This document shows positions 1 through 6,935 of a stretch of 18,074 nucleotides of DNA, in pieces (position 1 is the stretch's first letter; each line of letters begins with the position of its first letter). Origin of the DNA: Hyphomicrobiales bacterium. GTDB taxonomy: Bacteria > Pseudomonadota > Alphaproteobacteria > Rhizobiales > Beijerinckiaceae. The translations under genes were made by a program, and so were the position numbers. The DNA is taken from NCBI GenBank assembly GCA_027489835.1, contig JAIXZF010000410.1:1-18074 (forward strand), written 5' to 3'. The notes beneath the pieces are model-generated. The model was not told where the DNA came from. It worked only from the letters and a program-made list of their open reading frames with translations, and searched no databases.

Positions 1-1
1 C

Positions 2-94
2 CGCGGCGGGCTCTATGCCCGGCTCTGGGCGCGCCAATCGGGCGGGTTCATCGGCGCCGCGAAGGACGAGGCCGAGGCCGCGCCGGCTGCTTGA
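2..94 (+). CDS. ABC exporter, C-terminal end only (partial)
   Basis: The open frame entering from the left edge ends in the TGA at 92-94 and gives 30 residues beginning RGGLYARLWARQSGGF, then an Ala/Glu-rich tail. The pattern G-L-Y-A-x-L-W-x-x-Q-S-G-G-F is typical of the last helix of the nucleotide-binding domain of ABCB/MsbA-like fused permease-ATPase exporters, just after the H-loop. The Walker motifs and membrane domain lie outside the window, so the substrate cannot be judged. It runs in the same direction as petABC, but a 233-base spacer separates them and transcription is probably separate. Assignment rests on a short tail only. Confidence 0.55.
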   Translation, partial: RGGLYARLWARQSGGFIGAAKDEAEAAPAA

Positions 95-136
95 GGGGGC
101 GGCGCGGGCCGGCCTGAACCGCGGACTAAACCACAC

Positions 137-186
137 AAAGGTTGCGTCCTTTCGCGTATGGACTTCACTTTTGAGCCATGCAAAAG
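137..186. promoter_or_regulatory. Two inverted repeats in the petABC upstream region
   Basis: The 233-base spacer between the ABC gene and petA holds two short perfect inverted repeats: AAAGG-N6-CCTTT at 137-152 and CTTTTG-N7-CAAAAG at 168-186. They stand out because they are A/T-rich in very GC-rich DNA. The second resembles only one half of an FNR/FixK box (TTGA) and does not complete the TTGAT-N4-ATCAA consensus. Their place 140-190 bases before petA suits an operator, but I could not place a convincing -35/-10 pair around them. The function is inferred from position and symmetry alone. Confidence 0.3.
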
Positions 187-327
187 AGCCTGAAAGCGCA
201 TCCTTCGGGGCGGCGACGCGCGGTCGCATTGCCATCGTCCGGCGAAGGGTGAATGAGGGCTCACGAGCGAAGGTCGCACGGGCGGGCAGGCCCGCGCGAC
301 ATGATCGACAACCGAAGAGGCAGGACT

Positions 328-879
328 GTGGCCGAAGCCAACGCGACTCAAGCCGGCGATCCGACTCGCCGGGACATGCTTTTCCTGGCGACCGGGGCGA
401 TGGGCGCCGTCGGCGTGGCCGCGCTGGCCGTGCCGTTCGTGCGCCAGCTTGCGCCGAATGCGCAGACGGTGGCCGCGGGCGCGCCGATCGAGGTCGACCT
501 GACGCCGGTGGCCGAGGGCCAGGGCATCAAGCTGTTCTGGCGCGGCAAGCTCGTCTTCGTGCGTCATCGCACCAAGGCCGAGATCGACGAGGCCGCCAAG
601 GTGACCGTCGCCAGCCTTCCCGACCCGCAGCCGGACTCGGCCCGCGTGAAGCCCGGCAAGGAACAGTTCCTTGTGGTCTACGGCATCTGCACCCATCTCG
701 GGTGCGTGCCGATGGGCACGGCCCCCGGCGAGGGCCGCGGCGATTTCAACGGCTGGTTCTGCCCGTGCCACGGCTCGCATTACGACACGGCCGGCCGCAT
801 CCGGAAGGGTCCGGCGCCGAAGAACCTCGAGATTCCGCCTTACGCGTTCCTGTCGGACAGCAAGATCCGCATCGGCTGA
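328..879 (+). CDS. petA: Ubiquinol-cytochrome c reductase, Rieske iron-sulfur subunit
   Basis: This is the Rieske [2Fe-2S] protein of the cytochrome bc1 complex (183 aa). It takes the first electron from ubiquinol at the Qo site and passes it to cytochrome c1. Both cluster-binding loops are intact: CTHLGC at residues 121-126 and CPCHGS at 145-150, whose Cys and His pairs bind the two irons and whose outer cysteines form the disulfide. The N-terminus has a Tat-type signal anchor: TRRD at 13-16 followed by a hydrophobic helix at about 17-38. I chose the GTG at 328 because AGAGG lies eight bases upstream and the length fits the family. ATG 301 and ATG 253 are in-frame alternatives. petB follows after 27 bases. 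Confidence 0.95.
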   Translation: MAEANATQAGDPTRRDMLFLATGAMGAVGVAALAVPFVRQLAPNAQTVAAGAPIEVDLTPVAEGQGIKLFWRGKLVFVRHRTKAEIDEAAKVTVASLPDPQPDSARVKPGKEQFLVVYGICTHLGCVPMGTAPGEGRGDFNGWFCPCHGSHYDTAGRIRKGPAPKNLEIPPYAFLSDSKIRIG

Positions 880-906
880 CCCTGACGAGAAGGAAAGAAC
901 ACCGCC

Positions 907-2193
907 ATGAGTGGACAGTCGACCTACGTTCCGAAGTGGGGCATCGCCAAGTGGATGGATTCGCGGCTGCCCTTGCCGCGCCTCGTCTATGACAGCTTCA
1001 TCGCCTATCCGACGCCCCGGAACCTCAACTACATGTGGACCTTCGGCGGCATCCTGTCGCTAATGCTGGTGGTGCAGATCGTCACCGGCGTCGTGCTCGC
1101 CATGCACTACACGCCGAACGCGACGATGGCCTTCAACTCGGTCGAGAGCATCATGCGCGACGTCGAGTATGGCTGGCTGATGCGCTACCTGCACTCCAAC
1201 GGCGCCTCGTTCTTCTTCATCGCCGTCTACCTGCACATGTTCCGCAGCCTCTATTACGGCTCCTACAAGGCGCCCCGCGAGGTGCTGTGGATCCTCGGCG
1301 TGATCCTGTTCCTGCTGATGATGGCGACGGCCTTCATGGGCTACGTGCTGCCATGGGGCCAGATGAGCTTCTGGGGCGCGACGGTCATCACCAACCTGTT
1401 CTCGGCCTTCCCGATCGTCGGCGAGACCATCGTGACCTTCCTCTGGGGCGGCTACTCGGTCGACAACCCGACGCTGAACCGCTTCTTCTCGCTGCACTTC
1501 CTGCTGCCCTTCATGATCGCGGGCGTGACGATCCTGCACGTCTGGGCGCTGCACGTGACCGGCCAGAACAACCCGACGGGCGTCGAGGTGAAGTCGTACG
1601 CCAAGGACACGGTGCCCTTCACGCCGTACGCCACGGTGAAGGACAGCTTCGCGATGGTCGCGTTCCTCGCGGTCTACGCCTACTTCGTGTTCTACATCCC
1701 GAACTATCTCGGCCATGCCGACAACTACATCCAGGCCAATCCGGCCGTGACGCCCGCGCACATCGTGCCGGAATGGTACTTCCTGCCGTTCTACGCGATC
1801 CTGCGCGCGGTTCCGGACAAGCTCGGCGGCGTGCTGCTGATGTTCGCGGCGATCGCGGTGCTCGCGATCCTGCCCTGGCTCGACACCTCGAAGGTCCGCT
1901 CGATGAGCTACCGCCCGCTCGCGCGGCAGTGCTTCTGGGCCTTCTGCGTGACGTCGGTCATGCTCGGCTGGCTCGGCTCGCGCCCGGCCGAAGGCATCTA
2001 CGTGACGCTGAGCCAGGTGTTCACGGCGCTGTACTTCGCCTACTTCCTGATCGCGCTGCCGCTTCTCGGCCTGTTCGAGACGCCCAAGAAGCTGCCCGGC
2101 TCGATCGCCGAGTCGGTTCTGGGCAAGTCGGCGGGCGGATCGGGGGCCATGGTCGGCGCCGCGGCCGCCTCGGAACCCAACACCAAGGGCTGA
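907..2193 (+). CDS. petB: Cytochrome b of the bc1 complex
   Basis: This is the membrane core of the bc1 complex (428 aa), carrying hemes bL and bH and the Qo and Qi quinone sites. The four axial heme ligands are visible as two pairs with the standard spacing: His96/His197 and His110/His211. The Qo-site PEWY motif is at residues 288-291. About eight hydrophobic segments are present. Cytochrome b and c1 are separate genes here, unlike the fused fbcH of Bradyrhizobium. The C-terminal 25 residues are a Gly/Ala/Ser-rich tail of low complexity. An AAGGA ribosome site precedes the ATG. The stop overlaps the start of petC by one base, which points to translational coupling. Confidence 0.97.
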   Translation: MSGQSTYVPKWGIAKWMDSRLPLPRLVYDSFIAYPTPRNLNYMWTFGGILSLMLVVQIVTGVVLAMHYTPNATMAFNSVESIMRDVEYGWLMRYLHSNGASFFFIAVYLHMFRSLYYGSYKAPREVLWILGVILFLLMMATAFMGYVLPWGQMSFWGATVITNLFSAFPIVGETIVTFLWGGYSVDNPTLNRFFSLHFLLPFMIAGVTILHVWALHVTGQNNPTGVEVKSYAKDTVPFTPYATVKDSFAMVAFLAVYAYFVFYIPNYLGHADNYIQANPAVTPAHIVPEWYFLPFYAILRAVPDKLGGVLLMFAAIAVLAILPWLDTSKVRSMSYRPLARQCFWAFCVTSVMLGWLGSRPAEGIYVTLSQVFTALYFAYFLIALPLLGLFETPKKLPGSIAESVLGKSAGGSGAMVGAAAASEPNTKG

Positions 2194-3080
2194 TGACGAT
2201 GAACTTCCTGCGCACCACCCTTGCCGCAGCCGCGCTGGCCCTCGCCAGCGCCGGCGTCCTCATAGCGCCCGCCCATGCGGCGGGCGGCGAAACCAAGCCC
2301 CCGGCCTATGACTGGACCTTCAATGGTCCGTTCGGAACCTTCGACCGGGCCCAGTTGCAGCGCGGCTACAAGGTCTACCGCGAGGTCTGCTCGGCGTGCC
2401 ATGCCATGAGCCTGGTCCGCTTCCGCAACCTGTCGCAGCCGGGCGGGCCGGAGTTCTCCGAAGCCCAGATCCGCGCGCTTGCCGCCGAGTTCAAGATCCA
2501 GGACGGGCCGAACGAGCAGGGCGAGATGTTCGAGAGGCCCGGCCGACCGGCCGACGCCTTCCCGAAGCCGTTCCCCAACGAGCAGGCCGCGCGTGCCGCC
2601 AACAACGGCGCCTATCCCTACGACCTGTCGGTGATGGCCAAGGCCCGGAACTACGAGCGCGGCTTTCCGCTGTTCCTGCTCGACATCCTGACCCAGTACC
2701 AGGAAGGCGGCCCCGACTACATCAAGGCGCTGCTGACGGGCTACGAGGACCCGCCGGCCGGCGTCGAGCTGCAGCCCGGCCAGAACTGGAACAAGTACAA
2801 GCCCGGCAACATCTTCTCGATGCCGAACGTGCTCAATGACGGGCAGGTCGAGTACCCGAAGGGGGTCGACGGCAAGCCCCAGGTGCCGGAGACGGCGAGG
2901 CAGTACGCTGCCGACGTCACGACGTTCCTCATGTGGGCGGCCGAGCCGCACATGGAGGCGCGCAAGCGCATCGGCTTCCAGACGCTGGTCTTCCTGATCC
3001 TGTTCGCGGGCCTGCTCTACTTCACCAAGAAGAAGATCTGGGGCCGGCTGCCGGACCACGCGCCGAGCGGTGCCCACTGA
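2193..3080 (+). CDS. petC: Cytochrome c1 of the bc1 complex
   Basis: This membrane-anchored c-type cytochrome (295 aa) passes electrons from the Rieske protein to soluble or membrane cytochrome c. Residues 1-29 are a Sec signal peptide ending around AHA-AGG. The heme-binding CSACH is at 66-70, and the likely methionine axial ligand is Met210 in a SMPNVL context. A single C-terminal anchor helix lies at about 260-277, followed by KKK, so the heme domain is periplasmic. The start at 2193 overlaps the petB stop by one base; ATG 2199 is an in-frame alternative two codons on. An open frame continues upstream inside petB, but it is a shadow. A strong terminator follows 38 bases after the stop. Confidence 0.96.
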   Translation: MTMNFLRTTLAAAALALASAGVLIAPAHAAGGETKPPAYDWTFNGPFGTFDRAQLQRGYKVYREVCSACHAMSLVRFRNLSQPGGPEFSEAQIRALAAEFKIQDGPNEQGEMFERPGRPADAFPKPFPNEQAARAANNGAYPYDLSVMAKARNYERGFPLFLLDILTQYQEGGPDYIKALLTGYEDPPAGVELQPGQNWNKYKPGNIFSMPNVLNDGQVEYPKGVDGKPQVPETARQYAADVTTFLMWAAEPHMEARKRIGFQTLVFLILFAGLLYFTKKKIWGRLPDHAPSGAH

Positions 3081-3118
3081 GCGCACTTCGCGCTGACGTC
3101 CCGGTGCCGGAACATCAC

Positions 3119-3150
3119 AGGGGCCCTCGCGAGAGGGCCCCTTCGTCTTT
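3119..3150 (+). terminator. Rho-independent terminator of petABC
   Basis: A ten-base-pair perfect stem (A-GGGGCCCTC at 3119-3128 pairing with GAGGGCCCC-T at 3133-3142) is closed by a GCGA tetraloop of the GNRA type and followed by TTCGTCTTT. It lies 38 bases after petC and just before the convergent small gene ending at 3166. The stem is symmetric, but the T-rich side is on the plus strand, so it mainly ends petABC transcription. Confidence 0.88.
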
Positions 3151-3165
3151 GAGGGGCGGGCTGCC

Positions 3166-3384
3166 TCAGTAGAACATCGGCCCGTGCGCACCCCACCAGC
3201 CGAGGCGGAAGAGGCCGCGCAGGACCGCGCCGATCGCGCCGAACGTCACGAGCAGGATGAGCGCCGCGGGAATCGCGGCCAGCCCCGCCTTGACGAAGAA
3301 GAGCACGAGGCGTCCGAAGGGCAGGTCGAGGCCGGTCAGCCTGACCTCGGCGGGGATGGGGCGGGTGTTCGTCGCGTCTGACAT
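3166..3384 (-). CDS. Small membrane protein of unknown function (72 aa)
   Basis: I do not recognise a family. The protein has a polar N-terminus of about 20 residues (MSDATNTRPIPAEVRL) and one long or two short hydrophobic segments at about 24-57. The C-terminus is aromatic and Gly-rich, ending LGWWGAHGPMFY. AGGA lies seven bases before the ATG at 3384, which supports this start over the longer upstream open frame, whose extra residues are Arg/Pro-rich and look non-coding. It converges on petC and is divergent from apt with a 172-base spacer. The length, ribosome site and hydrophobic pattern argue for a real gene. Nothing shows its role; closeness to petABC alone is weak evidence for a respiratory function. 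Confidence 0.65.
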   Translation of the reverse strand: MSDATNTRPIPAEVRLTGLDLPFGRLVLFFVKAGLAAIPAALILLVTFGAIGAVLRGLFRLGWWGAHGPMFY

Positions 3385-3556
3385 GGTAATCCTGCTGTGG
3401 GTCCGGCGCGGCGGACGCCACGCGGAAAACCCTTTCATCGAATGTCGCCCTGCCGGTAAGCTAGCGTCCGGCGGGCCGTCCCTCCATTCGCGCCGCGATG
3501 GACGCGGCATTACATTTTCGACAGGCGGGCACGATCCCGCGGAGACAGCACGCCCC

Positions 3557-4084
3557 ATGACGCTTGCCGATTCGATCCGGACCATCCCCGACTACCCCAA
3601 GCCCGGAATCCTGTTCCGGGACATCACGACGCTGCTCGGCGACGCGCGCGCCTTCCGCCGCTCGGTGGATGAACTCGTGCATCCCTTCGCGGGCGCCAAG
3701 ATCGACAAGGTCGCGGGCATCGAGGCGCGGGGCTTCATCCTCGGGGGCGCGATCGCGCACCAGCTCTCGGCCGGCTTCGTGCCCATCCGCAAGAAGGGCA
3801 AGCTGCCGCACGCCACGATCCGCGTGGCCTACTCCCTCGAATACGGCCTCGACGAGATGGAGATGCACCGGGACGGCGTGCTGCGCGGCGAGCGGGTCAT
3901 CCTGGTCGACGACCTGATCGCCACCGGCGGCACCGCGGAGGGCGCGGTCAAGCTGCTCACCAGCCTCGGCGCCGAGGTCGTGGCGGCCTGCTTCGTCATC
4001 GACCTGCCGGAGCTCGGCGGCGCGGACAAGATCCGCAAGCTCGGCGTGCCGGTGCGCACGCTGGTGCAGTTCGCGGGGCATTGA
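3557..4084 (+). CDS. apt: Adenine phosphoribosyltransferase
   Basis: It converts adenine and PRPP to AMP and pyrophosphate (purine salvage, cytosol). The length (175 aa) is standard. The type I PRTase PRPP loop is clear: VDDLIATGGT at residues 117-126, preceded by hydrophobic ILV. The N-terminal IRTIPDYPKPGILFRDIT is the APRT-specific adenine-site region, and GIEARGFILGG follows it. The ATG at 3557 is chosen because homologues start near this IRxIPDYP segment; the open frame runs further upstream but with no family similarity. The aldolase gene begins two bases after the stop, so the two are probably cotranscribed. In many relatives a methylthioadenosine phosphorylase gene sits beside apt and petABC; none is seen here. 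Confidence 0.96.
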   Translation: MTLADSIRTIPDYPKPGILFRDITTLLGDARAFRRSVDELVHPFAGAKIDKVAGIEARGFILGGAIAHQLSAGFVPIRKKGKLPHATIRVAYSLEYGLDEMEMHRDGVLRGERVILVDDLIATGGTAEGAVKLLTSLGAEVVAACFVIDLPELGGADKIRKLGVPVRTLVQFAGH

Positions 4085-4086
4085 GC

Positions 4087-4731
4087 ATGTCGGAGGAGGC
4101 TTCGCTCCGCGCCGAAATCGTCGCCACGGCGCGCGCCATGGATGATGCGGGCTTCGCTCCCTCCAAGTCCGGCAACGTCTCCGCGCGCTGGGCGGACGGC
4201 TTCATCATCACCCCTTCGGGCCTGCCCTATGCCCGGATGAGGGTGGACGATCTCGTCTACATGGGCCTCGATGGCGAGGTCGAGCCGGGCCTCAAGCCGT
4301 CCTCGGAGTGGCGGTTCCACGCGTCCATCTACAAGACGCGCCCGGAGGTGAGGGCGCATGTCCACACCCATTCTCCGCGGGCCACGGCGCTCTCCGCCAC
4401 GCGGCAGGGGTTGCCGGCCTTCCACTACATGATCGCGTTGGCAGGCGGGGCCGACATACGCTGCGCCAGCTATGCAACCTTCGGCACGCAGTCGCTGGCG
4501 GACAATGCCGTGGCGGCGCTCAGGGGGCGCAAGGCCGTGCTGCTGGCCAATCATGGCGTGATCGCCGTCGGCGCCACGCTGGCGGGCGCGTGGATGCTGG
4601 CGCAGGAGGTCGAGAACCTTGCCGGGCAATACCTCGACATCCTGGCGAGCGGGCTCGAGCCGGCGATCCTCGACCCTGCCGAGATGACGCGCGTGATCGA
4701 GAAGTTCGAGGGCTACGGCAAGGTGGCCTGA
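4087..4731 (+). CDS. Class II aldolase, L-fuculose-phosphate-aldolase-like
   Basis: This is a Zn-dependent class II aldolase of the FucA/AraD family (214 aa) that would cleave a ketose 1-phosphate to DHAP and an aldehyde. The E. coli FucA active-site residues recur at FucA numbering plus one: catalytic Glu74 (in SSEWRFH), zinc ligands His93, His95 and His156, and C-terminal Tyr210 (in KFEGYG). The phosphate-site SGNVS near residue 30 and the LPAFHYMIA and SYATFGT stretches also match FucA. The ATG at 4087 is preferred over the TTG at 4081, which overlaps the apt stop, because GGGGCA lies seven bases before it. True substrate is open: fuculose phosphate, or 5-deoxyribulose / methylthioribulose 1-phosphate given the link to apt. 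No fucose genes are in the window. Confidence 0.88.
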   Translation: MSEEASLRAEIVATARAMDDAGFAPSKSGNVSARWADGFIITPSGLPYARMRVDDLVYMGLDGEVEPGLKPSSEWRFHASIYKTRPEVRAHVHTHSPRATALSATRQGLPAFHYMIALAGGADIRCASYATFGTQSLADNAVAALRGRKAVLLANHGVIAVGATLAGAWMLAQEVENLAGQYLDILASGLEPAILDPAEMTRVIEKFEGYGKVA

Positions 4732-4734
4732 GCC

Positions 4735-6183
4735 TCAGACGGGCAGGCGCATCATGGCGCGCAAGCCTCCGAGCGGGCTGTCGAGCAGCGCGATGTCGCC
4801 GCCATGGCTGCGGGCGATGTCGCGCGAGATGGACAGCCCGAGGCCCGATCCGCCTTCGTCGACGTTGCGCGCCTCGTCAAGCCTGACGAAGGGCTTGAAC
4901 ACCTCCTCGCGCAGCTCGGCCGGGATGCCGGGGCCGTCATCGTCGACCGTGACGATCAGGTAGCGGACATCGTGCGTCGCGGTGATGGCGATGCGGTCGC
5001 CATGGCGAGCCGCGTTGGAGACGAGGTTGGTCAGGACGCGGCGGATCGCGTCGGGCCTCACCACCACCACGGGGTCGCCGATGACGCTGAGGTCGGTGGC
5101 ATGACCCTGCCGCTCGGCGTCGGCCTTGAGCTCCTCGAGCAGGGCGCGGATGTCCGTCGCCATGGGGATCTCGCCGGCCTCGCCGCGCACGAAGGCGAGA
5201 TAGGCCTCGAGCATCCGGCTCATCTCGTCGACGTCCTTCTCGATCGCCTCGATCTCGGGCGTGCGTTCGAGCAGGGCCAGCGAGAGCTTGAAGCGCGTCA
5301 GGATGGTGCGCAGATCATGGCTGACGCCGTTGAGCATGGTCGTGCGCTCGCCCAGCGCGCGCTCGACCCGGCGCTTCATCTCCAGGAAGGCGTGGCCGGC
5401 CTGCCGGACCTCGGTCGCCCCGCGCGGCCTGAACTCGACCTCGCGCCCCTTGCCGAAGCTTTCGGCAGCTTCGGCCAGCGAGAGGATCGGCTTGATCTGG
5501 TTGCGCAGGAACAGCACCGCCACCGTGAGCAGGACGAGGGAGGTCACCACCATCCAGGCAAGGAAGATGTGGCTGTTCGAGGCATAGGCGGCGCTGCGCC
5601 GCGCCACCACGCGCATCACGTCCTGTCCGAGCTGGATGCGAATCTCGACGAAATCCGACTGGCCGACCGTGTCGAGCCAGAACGGATGCGAGAGCTGAAG
5701 CTGGAGCTGGCGCGTCAGCGACTGGTCGAGCAGCGAGAAGAAAGGCTGCGGCCCGGGCGGGGGAAGCTCCGAATTGCGGAGGATGTCCACGTCGAGGTTG
5801 AGCCGCTGCTGGGCGATGCGCTGCAGGGTCGCGGCGTCCTTGTCCTGAGGGTAGCTCTGGTAGACGTCGATCAGCGCCGAGATGTCCGCGCTCACGGCGG
5901 CCGAAAGGCGGCGCGTCACCAGCTGCCAGTGCCGCTCCATGAAGACGTAGGCCACGACCGACTGCAGAAGCACGACCGGGGCGATGACAATGACCAGCGA
6001 GCGGCCGTAGAGCCCGCGCGGCAGGAAGCGCGAGAGGAAGCGCATCGGCCCGTTGGCATTGCGCAGCGCCCGCTTTCCGGCGCGGGAGGAGGCGCCGAAC
6101 GCGCCTGCCATGCCGGCCAGGCTCTGGCCCAGCGACCGCGACGCGGCGACGAGGGTGCTGGCCACCTTGCCGCCCATGTCCAT
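4735..6183 (-). CDS. EnvZ-like sensor histidine kinase, partner of PetR-type regulator
   Basis: This is a membrane sensor kinase (482 aa). A 60-residue cytoplasmic N-terminus is followed by TM1 (about 62-82), a periplasmic sensor region of some 120 residues, TM2 (about 206-227), a HAMP linker (about 228-280) and a HisKA domain with SHDLRT, phospho-acceptor His289. The HATPase domain has its N box at Asn386/Asn390, DDDGPG at 414-419 and GGSGLGL at 444-450. The usual Pro five residues after the His is Ile294. The ATG at 6183 lies two bases after the petR stop with AGGG upstream; Met47 (MRFLSRFL) is a possible later start, since the first 46 residues are Ala/Gly/Ser-rich. It is the third gene of petP-petR-kinase. 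The signal is unknown. Confidence 0.9.
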   Translation of the reverse strand: MDMGGKVASTLVAASRSLGQSLAGMAGAFGASSRAGKRALRNANGPMRFLSRFLPRGLYGRSLVIVIAPVVLLQSVVAYVFMERHWQLVTRRLSAAVSADISALIDVYQSYPQDKDAATLQRIAQQRLNLDVDILRNSELPPPGPQPFFSLLDQSLTRQLQLQLSHPFWLDTVGQSDFVEIRIQLGQDVMRVVARRSAAYASNSHIFLAWMVVTSLVLLTVAVLFLRNQIKPILSLAEAAESFGKGREVEFRPRGATEVRQAGHAFLEMKRRVERALGERTTMLNGVSHDLRTILTRFKLSLALLERTPEIEAIEKDVDEMSRMLEAYLAFVRGEAGEIPMATDIRALLEELKADAERQGHATDLSVIGDPVVVVRPDAIRRVLTNLVSNAARHGDRIAITATHDVRYLIVTVDDDGPGIPAELREEVFKPFVRLDEARNVDEGGSGLGLSISRDIARSHGGDIALLDSPLGGLRAMMRLPV

Positions 6184-6185
6184 GG

Positions 6186-6935
6186 TCAGGCCCTGTCGAT
6201 GACGAGGCGGTAGCCGACGCTGCGCACGGTCTGCAGCAGCAGCGGATCGGCCGGGTCGCGTTCGATCTTGCGGCGCAGGCGGTTGATCTGGACGTCGACC
6301 GTGCGCTCGTTGGCCGAGCCGCCCTCGTCGCCGCCGCCGAGCTCCTCGCGGCTCACCGGCTCGCCCTGCCGGGAGGCAAGCAGGGAAAGGATGTCGCGCT
6401 CGCGTTCGGTGAGGCGCACCGTCTCGTCGCCGCGCCGCAGTTCGCCGCGGTCGAGCCAGTAGATGAAGGCGCCGAAGCGCACGAAATCGGGCCGCGCCGC
6501 CGCTTCGGCCACCGCGCCGCCCAGCGGGCTGCGCTTGAGGATGTTGCCGAGCCTGAGCAGCAGCTCGCGCGGTTCGAAGGGCTTGGGCAGGTAATCGTCG
6601 GCCCCGATCTCGAGCCCGGTCACGCGGTCGTTGGCGTTGGAGCGCGCCGTGAGCATCAGGATCGGCACGCCGGAACTCTGGCGCAGGCGCCGGGCGAAGT
6701 CGAAGCCGTTCTCGCCCGGCATCATCACGTCGAGCACGAGCGCATCGAAGGTGAGGTGCTGGAGGCGGGCGTCCGCGTCCCCCGCATTGGCCGCCGCCGT
6801 GACGCGGTAGCCATTGTCGGCGAGGAAGCGCGACAGCAGGTCCCGGAGACGGCGGTCGTCATCCACCACGAGGATGTGCGGCGCCTCGTCCGACACCGGC
6901 TCGCGCGGGCGGCCGGAGGGGCTGGCGCCGCTCAT
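6186..6935 (-). CDS. petR: OmpR-family response regulator, PetR-like
   Basis: This DNA-binding response regulator has 249 aa. The receiver domain (about 20-135) has the acidic pocket Asp25-Asp27, phospho-acceptor Asp69, Thr96 and Lys118. The C-terminal winged helix (about 152-247) ends in the family motif NERTVDVQINRLRRKIE and TVRSVGYRL. Both the sequence and the neighbour pattern (a PetP-type MarR protein directly upstream) resemble Rhodobacter capsulatus PetR, which was described next to petABC and reported necessary for photosynthetic and respiratory growth. The start codon overlaps the petP stop by four bases (ATGA), so the two are translationally coupled. The kinase gene follows after two bases. 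The family call is firm; the PetR name rests on remembered similarity and context. Confidence 0.88.
   Translation of the reverse strand: MSGASPSGRPREPVSDEAPHILVVDDDRRLRDLLSRFLADNGYRVTAAANAGDADARLQHLTFDALVLDVMMPGENGFDFARRLRQSSGVPILMLTARSNANDRVTGLEIGADDYLPKPFEPRELLLRLGNILKRSPLGGAVAEAAARPDFVRFGAFIYWLDRGELRRGDETVRLTERERDILSLLASRQGEPVSREELGGGDEGGSANERTVDVQINRLRRKIERDPADPLLLQTVRSVGYRLVIDRA

Noticed and set aside
171..184. Possible FNR/FixK box upstream of petA
   Set aside because: Only the left TTGA half fits; the right half is GCAAA instead of ATCAA, so the consensus is not met.
1035..2192. Apparent N-terminal extension of petC that would make a 681-residue fusion
   Set aside because: The upstream part is petB read in another frame. 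Cytochrome c1 starts at 2193 with a clean signal peptide, so this is not a genuine b-c1 fusion.
3527..3542. GCGGG-N6-CCCGC upstream of apt as a regulatory hairpin
   Set aside because: A five-base GC pair is expected by chance in DNA of this composition, and nothing else around it supports a riboswitch or operator.
4804..6213. 469-codon plus-strand frame opposite the sensor kinase
   Set aside because: It mirrors the kinase gene and lacks any domain; the kinase has all catalytic motifs.
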